A stretch of DNA of 64,000 nt, taken from NCBI GenBank assembly GCA_964601205.1, contig CAZRML010000019.1, positions 1 to 64,000 on the forward strand, written 5' to 3'. Source of the DNA: JAQVEM01 sp964601205. Lineage in GTDB: Bacteria; Actinomycetota; Humimicrobiia; Humimicrobiales; Humimicrobiaceae. The position numbers and the translations under genes are program-made. Shown here piece by piece: positions 9,222-17,251 of this stretch. Under the pieces are notes generated by a model. The model was not told where the DNA came from, made no database searches, and worked only from the letters and a program-made list of their open reading frames with translations. Position 1 is the first letter of the stretch, and the number at the start of each line of letters is the position of its first letter.

Positions 9222-9318
9222 TAATTATTGCCCAAAAAACTTATATAACTCCTTTTAATATTATAGAATTAAAAAATATTTAAATAACCTGTCATATTAA
9301 ATATATAATGTATATATA

Positions 9319-9657
9319 ATGTATTCCAATAAGAACTTCGGTGCAGCATTAACTGAAATAATAAAACAAAAGAAAATAAAACTCAGAAGCCTTGCCGGCA
9401 AAACAAATCTTAATTACAGCTATTTCAGCAAACTCAAAAAAAGGAAAGGCCATCCTCCCATTTCAACCATTGAGTTAATTTCCGGGGCACTGGATATTCC
9501 ACCGGAGTATTTCATGGAGTACAGGATTTATAAAATTGACAGAATCCTGAAGAATAACCCGGATATTATTAACAGGGCTTATAACTATTTAACGAATCTT
9601 TTAAGCAAAGAAAAATTAAAGGTAGCTGAAAGAAAAAAATCATTCACAGATAAGTAA
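9319..9657 (+). CDS. XRE-family helix-turn-helix regulator
   Basis: 112 residues. The N-terminal half is a lambda-repressor-type HTH: FGAALTEIIKQKKIKLRSLA, then NLNYSYFSKLKKRKG as the recognition region and PPISTIELISGALDIPPEYF. The C-terminal half is helical and basic, without a sensor or peptidase domain. No ribosome site precedes the ATG and the upstream 20 bp repeat TATAAT, so the transcript may be leaderless. It is followed 54 bp later by the radical SAM gene on the same strand. Targets are unknown; the dyad at 9204 is a candidate. Confidence 0.82.
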   Translation: MYSNKNFGAALTEIIKQKKIKLRSLAGKTNLNYSYFSKLKKRKGHPPISTIELISGALDIPPEYFMEYRIYKIDRILKNNPDIINRAYNYLTNLLSKEKLKVAERKKSFTDK

Positions 9658-9711
9658 AATTATTATATCTTTAACCTGCCATAATTCAATTTAAACTATA
9701 TTTTTTAAATC

Positions 9712-10668
9712 ATGGAACTTGAAGAGCTTTCAGAATCGCTTGATGAAATTTTAAATAGCTGTGTGATATGCCCGCATAAATGCAGGGTTAACAGGATAAA
9801 GGGCGAAACAGGTTTATGCATGGCCGGCTATAAACCTGTAATATCGTCAGTTATACCCCATCACGGAGAAGAACCTCCAATTTCGGGTACAGGCGGTTCT
9901 GGAACTATCTTTTTTTCATACTGTAACATGAAATGTGTTTATTGCCAGAATTATCAGATAAGCCAGGAATTTGAAGGAGTAGAATACAGCATACCGGAAC
10001 TGGCAGAAAGCATGGTGGCTTTACAGAATTCCGGTTGTCACAATATCAATCTTGTATCTCCGACTATATGGATCCCCCAGATAATAAAAGCCCTCGGCAT
10101 CGCCAGGGCCGGGGGTCTCTCAATTCCTATAGTCTTTAATACCGGTGGTTATGAAAACCCCCGGATTATAAAGATGCTTGACGGGGTTATTGATATCTAT
10201 ATGCCGGATATGCGCTATAGCAGCGACTGCATGGCAAAAAAATACTCCATGGTAGAAGAATACACCCTGTATAACAGGCATTCGGTTAAAGAAATGTACA
10301 GGCAGGTCGGGGGACTCAAATTAAACAAAGAAGGGATAGCCATAAAAGGCCTTCTTATAAGACTGCTTGTAATGCCTGAAAATATCGGGGGAATCAAAAA
10401 GACCCTGGATTTTATTAAAAATGAGTTATCCGCTGATGTATATTTAAGTATTATGGCCCAATATCATCCGGTTTATAATGCATTCAAATATCCGGAGTTA
10501 AATAAAATGATTACCGCAAAAGAATATTATGAAGTGGTAAAGTACGCTGAAAAAAAAGGCTTCAGATACGGCTGGACTCAGGATTATGTCTCATTTGATA
10601 CCGAAGAAGATCTTTTTATTCCCGATTTTAACCAGAATAAGGTTTTTAAATATTACAAGAATAAATAA
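9712..10668 (+). CDS. Radical SAM protein of the pyruvate formate-lyase activase-like (PflX) type
   Basis: 318 residues. An N-terminal cysteine motif (CVICPHKCRVNR ... GLC, about 17-37) is followed by the radical SAM cluster motif CNMKCVYC (CxxxCxxC) near residue 74. Then come SPTIWIPQI and a conserved GWTQDY near the C terminus. These features match the PIRSF004869 group, often annotated as pyruvate formate-lyase-activating-like and related to COG1313. It binds a 4Fe-4S cluster and SAM to make a 5'-deoxyadenosyl radical. No glycyl-radical enzyme is adjacent, so the substrate is unknown. It ends one base before the convergent stop of the first PolX gene. Confidence 0.87.
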   Translation: MELEELSESLDEILNSCVICPHKCRVNRIKGETGLCMAGYKPVISSVIPHHGEEPPISGTGGSGTIFFSYCNMKCVYCQNYQISQEFEGVEYSIPELAESMVALQNSGCHNINLVSPTIWIPQIIKALGIARAGGLSIPIVFNTGGYENPRIIKMLDGVIDIYMPDMRYSSDCMAKKYSMVEEYTLYNRHSVKEMYRQVGGLKLNKEGIAIKGLLIRLLVMPENIGGIKKTLDFIKNELSADVYLSIMAQYHPVYNAFKYPELNKMITAKEYYEVVKYAEKKGFRYGWTQDYVSFDTEEDLFIPDFNQNKVFKYYKNK

Positions 10669-10669
10669 A

Positions 10670-12493
10670 TTAATTTCTCTTTGTCTTCCATTCCATTAGC
10701 TCATTCAGGGATAAAGTATTTAAAACATCCTTTTTCTCAAGCCCTGCTCTTCTGGCTGTATCCACACCCAGCCTTATCATATCTAAATTATTGGGGCGAT
10801 GCGAATCGGTATTTATAACCATTTTTACCCCCATTTTTGATGCCTTCCCGGCATTTTGCTCGTTAAGGTCCATTCTTAAAAAATATGAATTTATTTCCAG
10901 CGCTTTATTATTTTTTGCCGCTTTCTCAATTAATTTATCAATATCAATAAAATAAGGCGCTCTGCTGCCAAAAACAACTCCAGTGGGATGTCCAATAAAA
11001 TCTAAATATTTATTTTTAACTGCACTAATTGCCATGGCGGTATTTTCTGCTTCCGAGTTCATGTAAGATGAATGCATTGAGCCAATAGCTATATCCAGTT
11101 TTTTGATTATATCATCTGGATAATCAAGTTTATCCACCCATTTTATATCAATCTCTGAACCCATTAAAATACGAAAATCTTTAAATCTTGATTTTAATTT
11201 GTTTACATAAATGGTTTTCTCTTCCAGTCCCCTCTCATCAAGCCCCCTGCCGTAATAATTGCTTGGTGAATGATCCGTAATTGCCATATATTCATAGTTA
11301 TACTTTTTAATCCTTTCAACCATATCATCAATACTCAGGGCCCCGTCGCTCCACTCTGAATGCACGTGCAAATCTCCTTTGATATCCTCCATAGTTAAAA
11401 GCACCGGCAGTGAGTACCCTGCAGCCAGTTCAACTTCTCCCCTGTCTTCTCTTAATTCAGGAGGTATATATTGAAGGCCAACTTTTTCATAGATTCTTTC
11501 TTCAGAAATGGAACCGTCGGAAATGAATTTTTCTATCTGCTCCTCTCCTTCCTTCGTAAGGCTACCAATTTCAATACTGCCATTTTTTATATAACCCCTT
11601 TTACCTGCTATTTTCTCCAATTTTTTAATATGTTTTTTGCTGCCCGTGGTATACAGCAAATCTTTAGCCCAGTTTTTACCAGTGCTTATAATAAGCTCAA
11701 GTTCTATCCCAAAAATGGTTCCGAACCTCCCGCTTACACTCCCGGGTCTCAAATCAGTACTTATAAAATCTTTGATAAACTTAAGTGACTTTATTTCTTC
11801 TAATAATTCCCTGCTTCGCTGCAGGTCATATAAACTCCTATTAAACTCCGGTAATATAAGAATATCTATATCTTTCACCATATACTTTTTTCTTCTCAGG
11901 GAACCAGCCACTACTGCTTTTTTTACACTTTTAATCCCGTGCAGGCCATTTATTATTTCTTCCAGATAAAGTTCAACTCTCCAGCGGGGATATAAATTTT
12001 TTATGCTCTTAAGATATTTGATAGATTCCCTCAGCCTGCGTGCGTAAAATGATCTTTCTCCGGTTACAATTAAATTATTATCTGAAATAATGTTAAAAAT
12101 TTTTTCATCAATACCGGTGCCGGCAAGTTTTTCCTTTAAATCTTCAAGATTACTTATGCCTAAAGCCTTATATATACTAAATATCCTTTTTTTGCCAAAC
12201 CCGCTTATTTTTATCAGCCTTATTAGATCATCAGTATAAACTGCTTTCAATTGTTCATATAATCCAATGCTCCCGGTCTTCATATATTCCAGTACGAGTT
12301 CATAGGCGAGTTTCTCCATTCCATATAATTCTTTAAGCCTGCCACTGCTATAAACTCTTTTAATTCCTTCGGGACTATCTCTAAGCGTCCTTGCCGCTAC
12401 CGCCAGGTTTGACACATCATCCCTGTTAATATCAGTGGACTTCTTAATTTCCCCAATATCAGCCAGGATATTTGCCAGTTTTAAATTAATCAT
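10670..12493 (-). CDS. polX: PolX-family DNA polymerase/PHP phosphoesterase with altered polymerase site
   Basis: 607 residues. The helix-hairpin-helix N-terminal part (about 1-160) is divergent. The nucleotidyltransferase domain has AGSLRRKKYMVKDIDILI, giving two catalytic Asp residues (DID). The position expected to hold the third Asp reads GIELELI where the neighbouring PolX has GINVDIRIV, so it is Glu. The PHP domain (about 370-607) looks intact: GDLHVHSEWSDG, ITDHSPSNYYG, GSEIDI, IGSMHSSYM, GHPTG and NTDSHRPNN, giving His/Asp ligands for metals. PolX proteins fill gaps and act as 3'-5' exonuclease and AP endonuclease. This copy probably keeps PHP nuclease activity with changed or reduced polymerase activity. 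The usual length is about 570. Confidence 0.88.
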   Translation of the reverse strand: MINLKLANILADIGEIKKSTDINRDDVSNLAVAARTLRDSPEGIKRVYSSGRLKELYGMEKLAYELVLEYMKTGSIGLYEQLKAVYTDDLIRLIKISGFGKKRIFSIYKALGISNLEDLKEKLAGTGIDEKIFNIISDNNLIVTGERSFYARRLRESIKYLKSIKNLYPRWRVELYLEEIINGLHGIKSVKKAVVAGSLRRKKYMVKDIDILILPEFNRSLYDLQRSRELLEEIKSLKFIKDFISTDLRPGSVSGRFGTIFGIELELIISTGKNWAKDLLYTTGSKKHIKKLEKIAGKRGYIKNGSIEIGSLTKEGEEQIEKFISDGSISEERIYEKVGLQYIPPELREDRGEVELAAGYSLPVLLTMEDIKGDLHVHSEWSDGALSIDDMVERIKKYNYEYMAITDHSPSNYYGRGLDERGLEEKTIYVNKLKSRFKDFRILMGSEIDIKWVDKLDYPDDIIKKLDIAIGSMHSSYMNSEAENTAMAISAVKNKYLDFIGHPTGVVFGSRAPYFIDIDKLIEKAAKNNKALEINSYFLRMDLNEQNAGKASKMGVKMVINTDSHRPNNLDMIRLGVDTARRAGLEKKDVLNTLSLNELMEWKTKRN

Positions 12494-12573
12494 CTAATCA
12501 ATAATTTGTTATATGTTATAATGTTTTATATATAGATATTTAAATCAAAATATTATATCACAAAACGCTTCAA

Positions 12574-13242
12574 GTGATGAGACAAAAAAACAATTACCAT
12601 CCTGGAGAAGACACTGAAGAGTATCAGATTTTACGTGAAAAAATGGTAAAAGAGCAGATTATCCACCGCGGGGTAACGGACAAGAGAGTAATTGATGCGT
12701 TAATGAAAGTGCCCCGGCATATTTTTGTAGACAGAGAGTATAAAAGCTCCGCCTATGGGGACAGGCCACTTCCAATTGGCTCCGGCCAGACAATCTCGCA
12801 ACCATATATAGTGGCGCTCATGACAGAAAGCCTGGAAATTACCGGAAATGAAAAAGTTCTGGAAATCGGTACCGGCTCGGGCTACCAGGTTGCAATCCTT
12901 GCCGGGCTGGTAAAAGAAGTTTACACCGTAGAAGTAATTACCTCCCTTTATGAAAGAAATAAAAAACTTCTTTCCGGGTATAAAAACATAAAAATGAGCA
13001 ACCATGATGGTTACCTCGGATGGAAAGAGTACGCACCATATGATAGAATAATTGTTACTGCAGCACCCGATCATATACCACGCATATTCATCAAGCAATT
13101 AAAAGAAGGTGGAATTATGATTATTCCTGTCGGTCCCCCGGGCTGGAACCAGGTATTATATAAAGTAATTAAAGAAAAAAATAATATAAAAAAAATAAAA
13201 TTATGCGATGTTTCTTTCGTACCCATGACCGGGGCCAAATAA
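12574..13242 (+). CDS. pcm: Protein-L-isoaspartate O-methyltransferase
   Basis: 222 residues. It methylates isoaspartyl residues of damaged proteins using SAM. Motifs: VPRHIFVDREYKSSAYGDRPLPIG-type N-terminal block, then GQTISQPYIVALMTE, the SAM-binding VLEIGTGSGYQVAILA, and FVPMTG at the end, all typical of Pcm. The frame starts at GTG 12574 with ATG at 12577; no ribosome site is obvious, so the choice is open. It is divergent from the first PolX gene (80 bp). The stop lies 4 bp before the DUF763 relic. Length fits the family, although the tail is a few residues short. Confidence 0.92.
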   Translation: MMRQKNNYHPGEDTEEYQILREKMVKEQIIHRGVTDKRVIDALMKVPRHIFVDREYKSSAYGDRPLPIGSGQTISQPYIVALMTESLEITGNEKVLEIGTGSGYQVAILAGLVKEVYTVEVITSLYERNKKLLSGYKNIKMSNHDGYLGWKEYAPYDRIIVTAAPDHIPRIFIKQLKEGGIMIIPVGPPGWNQVLYKVIKEKNNIKKIKLCDVSFVPMTGAK

Positions 13243-13246
13243 TAAA

Positions 13247-13426
13247 GTGGAACTGCCTGCCAGACTTTCGGACCCGTTATGGTTCCAGGCTTCAGAGCGT
13301 GTTCCGGGATTTTACCGGCACCCCAGCGGCGTCACGACCTCTGTGCGCGGTGCAGTCAGGGAAGCCGTAAAAGTACTGGAGAAAATTTTTATATCCGCCT
13401 GTGATATAAAACCCATAGGAGGCTAA
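13247..13426 (+). pseudogene. GC-rich DUF763-like gene fragment
   Basis: A 59-codon open frame from GTG to TAA squeezed between pcm and the second PolX gene. It reads RLSDPLWFQASERVPGF, then HPSGVTTSVRGAVREAV. This resembles the DUF763 core, which I remember as RLSDPFWFQ...GFDWHSSGVTT...GALKE. DUF763 proteins are some 350-400 residues, so only a middle slice remains and some conserved positions (DWHSSG to YRHPSG) are changed. Over 13261-13380 I count 71 G/C in 120 bases (59%), far above the neighbouring genes. The fragment's end contains the AGGAGG ribosome site of the following PolX. Family match is from memory, so moderate confidence. Confidence 0.55.
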
Positions 13427-13435
13427 AGTTTTTTT

Positions 13436-15172
13436 ATGGATAAAGAAGAAGTAATAAAAATTTTAAAAGAAATAGCCGTGCTCCTGGAGTTAAAAGATGA
13501 AAACCCTTTCAGGATAAGAGCCTACCAGAACGCAGCAAGGGCTCTTGAATCATCAGATATGAATTTCAATAAAAGTTTAAAGATAAAAGATTTTACCGGG
13601 ATCAAAGGAATAGGTTCTCATATTGCAGAAGGAATAAAAGAGTTAAATGATACAGGCAGTTTCAAACTCTATGAAGAACTCAAACAATCAGTTCCTGCCG
13701 GGCTGGTTGAAATGCTCGCCATCCCTTCAATGGGACCCAAAAAAGTTAAATATCTTTATGATAAACTTGGAATAAGTAACATCGGAGAACTGGAATATGC
13801 CTGCCTTGAAAATAGACTTGTAGATTTGCCCAATTTTGGTCAAAAAACCCAGGAGAATATTCTAAAAGGTATCGAGCATTTAAAAAAATATCAGGGAAAA
13901 TACCTTTATGCGAATGTCATCAAAGAAGCAGAAGCTATCAACGAAAAAATCGGCAGCTTTAAATATGTTATAAGGTCAAGCCTTGCTGGCAGCGTTAGAA
14001 GAAAAAAAGAGATAGTAAAGGACATCGATATAGTAGCAAGCAGCAGCCATCCCGCAAAAGTAATGGATTTCTTTACCGGCCTTGGAGAAACAGAGGATAT
14101 TATCGCAAAGGGTGATACGAAATCAAGTATAAGGTTAAAGTCCGGAATTAACGTCGATATAAGAATTGTTAATGACTTTCAATATCCCTATGCTCTTCTT
14201 CATTTTACAGGCAGCAAAGAACACAATACGGCAATGCGGACAGCGGCCAAAAAAGACAATATAAAAATGAATGAATATGGTCTTTGTAAAAATAACAGAC
14301 TAATCAAATGCAGCAATGAGAAAGATATGTATGATTATTTTTCAATGGACTGGATACCCCCGGAACTCAGGGAAAATTTTGGTGAAATTGAAGCTTCTAA
14401 AAATAAAACTCTTCCAGAGCTAATAGAAGAAAAAGATATAAAGGGAATATTCCATATCCATACCACCCATAGTGACGGCAACAATAGCCTGAAACAGATT
14501 TGCAACTATCTTAAAGAAAATGGCTTCCAGTATGCAGGGATTAGTGACCACAGCAAATCAGCTTACTATGCCGGCGGGCTGAAAGACAATCAAATAAATG
14601 AATACCTGGAAGAAATAGATAGCTTAAACAAAAAAATTTCAGGTTTTAAAATTTTTAAAGGAATTGAATCCGATATTCTTCCTGATGGAAGTCTTGACTA
14701 CAAAGATAGCATTCTTAAAAGGTTTGATTTTATAATCGCAGCAGTTCATTCTAATTTTAATTTAAGTGAAGAACAAATGACCGAAAGAGCAATAAAAGCA
14801 ATTGAAAATAAGTACACCACAATGATAGCACACCCTACAGGGAGATTGCTTCTTGCAAGAGACCCATACAAAATAGACATAATAAGAGTAATAAACGCTG
14901 CCGCTAAAAATAATGTGGATATTGAATTAAATGCAAGCCCATTCAGACTTGACCTTGACTGGAGAATGTGTAAATATGCAAAAGAAAAGGGAATAAAAAT
15001 TTTTATAAACCCGGACGCCCATAGCATAAAAGGACTGGATGAGTATAAATTCGGAGTAAACATTGCAAGAAAAGGTTGGCTGGAGAAAAAAGATATACCA
15101 AATACCCTTACAACCGAAGAAATAAACCAGTATCTTAAAAACAAAAAAATAAAGAAAGGAATAAAAAAATAG
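13436..15172 (+). CDS. polX: PolX-family DNA polymerase/3'-5' exonuclease with PHP domain
   Basis: 578 residues, the usual PolX length. The N-terminal 8-kDa domain is canonical (NPFRIRAYQNAARALES). HhH motifs are IKGIGSHIAEGI and IPSMGPKKVKYLYDKLGI. The nucleotidyltransferase domain has AGSVRRKKEIVKDIDIV and GINVDIRIV, so all three catalytic Asp are present, plus LLHFTGSKEHN. The PHP domain reads GIFHIHTTHSDG, ISDHSKSAYY, AVHSNF, AHPTG and NPDAHS. It should fill gaps in base-excision repair. AGGAGG lies 13 bp before the ATG, inside the DUF763 relic. It forms an operon with nth 8 bp downstream, as expected for BER enzymes. It is a diverged paralogue of the minus-strand gene at 10670. Confidence 0.94.
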   Translation: MDKEEVIKILKEIAVLLELKDENPFRIRAYQNAARALESSDMNFNKSLKIKDFTGIKGIGSHIAEGIKELNDTGSFKLYEELKQSVPAGLVEMLAIPSMGPKKVKYLYDKLGISNIGELEYACLENRLVDLPNFGQKTQENILKGIEHLKKYQGKYLYANVIKEAEAINEKIGSFKYVIRSSLAGSVRRKKEIVKDIDIVASSSHPAKVMDFFTGLGETEDIIAKGDTKSSIRLKSGINVDIRIVNDFQYPYALLHFTGSKEHNTAMRTAAKKDNIKMNEYGLCKNNRLIKCSNEKDMYDYFSMDWIPPELRENFGEIEASKNKTLPELIEEKDIKGIFHIHTTHSDGNNSLKQICNYLKENGFQYAGISDHSKSAYYAGGLKDNQINEYLEEIDSLNKKISGFKIFKGIESDILPDGSLDYKDSILKRFDFIIAAVHSNFNLSEEQMTERAIKAIENKYTTMIAHPTGRLLLARDPYKIDIIRVINAAAKNNVDIELNASPFRLDLDWRMCKYAKEKGIKIFINPDAHSIKGLDEYKFGVNIARKGWLEKKDIPNTLTTEEINQYLKNKKIKKGIKK

Positions 15173-15180
15173 CTATTATT

Positions 15181-15873
15181 ATGAATAAAAAAAGGAATAA
15201 AAAGAATAAAGACACTTCATATACGGCCGCATATGAACCGGCAGTTAAAAATATAAATAAAATGCTGGATATCCTAAAGCATGAATATCCAGATTCAGTT
15301 AACACGTCGCTCGGGCACAGAGATGCATTCCAGCTACTTGTTGCTACTATCCTCTCAGCACAGAGTACAGATAAACTGGTAAATAAAGTAACGCCACACC
15401 TCTTTGAAAAATATAAGAGCCCGGAAGATTTCGCCAGAGCAGATATAACCCTGCTCCAGGAAGATATAAAGTCGACCGGGTTTTACAGAAATAAAGCGAA
15501 AAGTATAATAAGCTGCTCAAAAGATATCATAGATAAATTTAACGGGAAGATGCCCGACGATATTGAAAGTCTTACCTCCCTTCACGGGGTAGGAAGAAAA
15601 ACCGCAAATGTTGTACTGGCAAATGTTTTCGGCAGGCAGGCTATAATAGTAGATACCCATGTAAAAAGAATATCATACAGGCTCGGATTGACCATTAACT
15701 CTGACCCGGTAAAAATTGAATTTGACCTTATGAAAATAATTCCTGAAGACAGCTGGAGCAGCTTTTCACACAGGATTATTGAACTTGGAAGAACTATATG
15801 CCTGGCAAAAAGTCCAAAATGTTCTGTATGCAGGCTTCTTAAATACTGCAGATACGGCCAGGAAAATGCTTAG
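15181..15873 (+). CDS. nth: Endonuclease III (DNA glycosylase/AP lyase)
   Basis: 230 residues. It removes oxidised pyrimidines and cuts AP sites. The helix-hairpin-helix SLHGVGRKTANVVL contains the catalytic Lys, and the following IIVDTHVKRIS holds the catalytic Asp. The C terminus has the 4Fe-4S ligands in C-x6-C-x2-C-x5-C (CLAKSPKCSVCRLLKYC). The first 20 residues are a Lys/Asn-rich extension. It starts 8 bp after PolX, so co-transcription is very likely and ties the product of Nth (a cut AP site) to gap filling by PolX. Confidence 0.96.
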   Translation: MNKKRNKKNKDTSYTAAYEPAVKNINKMLDILKHEYPDSVNTSLGHRDAFQLLVATILSAQSTDKLVNKVTPHLFEKYKSPEDFARADITLLQEDIKSTGFYRNKAKSIISCSKDIIDKFNGKMPDDIESLTSLHGVGRKTANVVLANVFGRQAIIVDTHVKRISYRLGLTINSDPVKIEFDLMKIIPEDSWSSFSHRIIELGRTICLAKSPKCSVCRLLKYCRYGQENA

Positions 15874-16155
15874 CTTAAATCTAAATATCCCTGCCAGGCG
15901 TGATTTAGCCAGCCGTACATGTTTTATTCCCTTTACTGCTTTAAGTTTATTTTCAAGTTTACAATACCATAACCGATAAAATTAACCCATACAGTCACAA
16001 TATTTCCAAGAAAATCAGAAATACCTGGACTGTACTTTAAAATAAAGTATATTATTGTATATAATTATAAATAAACATGGTTAATTTCCTTTTTAAAGAC
16101 CGGGTGCAGGTTTTTTTTATAAATAAGCTGAATTAACAGAAAATAAGGAATTAAA

Positions 16156-17217
16156 ATGAAAATAGCGATTACAGCAGATGTTCATCTAAAAACAAAATCA
16201 GAATCTCCCGAAAGATGGAATGCATTATCAGATATCCTTGATAAGATGCTATCTGAAAACATCAACACAATTATTATAGCAGGCGACTTATTTAATGAAG
16301 AAAGCCAGAATTATTCAGACTTTGACAAATTTTGCGATAAAAAAGAATATACAGATAACAATATTAGATTTTTTATAATTCCAGGAAACCATGACCCTTC
16401 CATCAGCCAGCAGTATTTTACTTCCAGAAACATAAAAGTTTTTAGCAAACCCGAAATAATCAAATTCGATGATTCACCTGCTTCCTTCTTTTTTATCCCC
16501 TACCTTCCCACCCGCTCTATGGGAGAGATCACAGCTGAATATGGTAAAAATCTTACAGGGGCATGGGTTTTAATAGGCCATGGAGATTATGCGACAGGCC
16601 TGCGCAACCCTAACCCTTACGAGCCAGGTATTTATATGCCTATAACAAGAAATGATATAGAGTATTACAATCCTTTCAAAGTTATTCTCGGGCATATACA
16701 CAAAAAAATTAACATTGATAAAGTATATTATCCAGGTTCACCATGCGGGCTTGATATTAATGAAACCGGAAAAAGAAGCTTCATAATTTTAAATACAGAA
16801 ACAATGGAAATAACGGAGAAAATAATTGATACAGATTATATATTTTTTAACGAAACTCTGATAGCACTTCCTACCGCCAGCGAATTTGGATATATGGAAG
16901 AGAAGACCCGAAAAATGATAAAAAGCTGGAATATAAATAAAAACGAAATGCCAAAAGCAAGAATCCGCCTTAAAATTAAGGGATATACTTCAGATAGAAA
17001 TAAAATTTCTGAAGTAATAAAAAAAGCACTCAAAGATTTTAGTTTTTACGACAATGAGAAACCTGATTTAACCGAACTGTCAGTCTTTAATGACCCCGAA
17101 AGAATAACTATAGTCGAGAATCTTAAAGATGAAATCGAAAAACTCAAATGGGAAGACGATATTACTTCGAAAGAAGATATTATGGAAAAGGCTCTTAAAA
17201 TAGCACTGGGAGAATAG
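16156..17217 (+). CDS. SbcD/Mre11-like metallophosphoesterase
   Basis: 353 residues. Calcineurin-like phosphoesterase motifs occur in the usual order: ITADVHLK at the N terminus, AGDLFNEE near 42, IPGNHDPS near 77, GHGDYATG near 140 and GHIHK near 180. These give the two-metal site of SbcD/Mre11/YhaO nucleases. The C-terminal half is a mixed, Lys/Glu-rich capping region. The next gene, 34 bp on, encodes the expected SMC-like ATPase partner, so the pair probably forms an SbcCD- or YhaO/YhaN-like end-processing nuclease. The ATG follows AAGGAATTAAA, a fair ribosome site. Confidence 0.88.
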   Translation: MKIAITADVHLKTKSESPERWNALSDILDKMLSENINTIIIAGDLFNEESQNYSDFDKFCDKKEYTDNNIRFFIIPGNHDPSISQQYFTSRNIKVFSKPEIIKFDDSPASFFFIPYLPTRSMGEITAEYGKNLTGAWVLIGHGDYATGLRNPNPYEPGIYMPITRNDIEYYNPFKVILGHIHKKINIDKVYYPGSPCGLDINETGKRSFIILNTETMEITEKIIDTDYIFFNETLIALPTASEFGYMEEKTRKMIKSWNINKNEMPKARIRLKIKGYTSDRNKISEVIKKALKDFSFYDNEKPDLTELSVFNDPERITIVENLKDEIEKLKWEDDITSKEDIMEKALKIALGE

Positions 17218-17251
17218 TATTTTTAACAAACTTAATAATTAAGGAATATAC

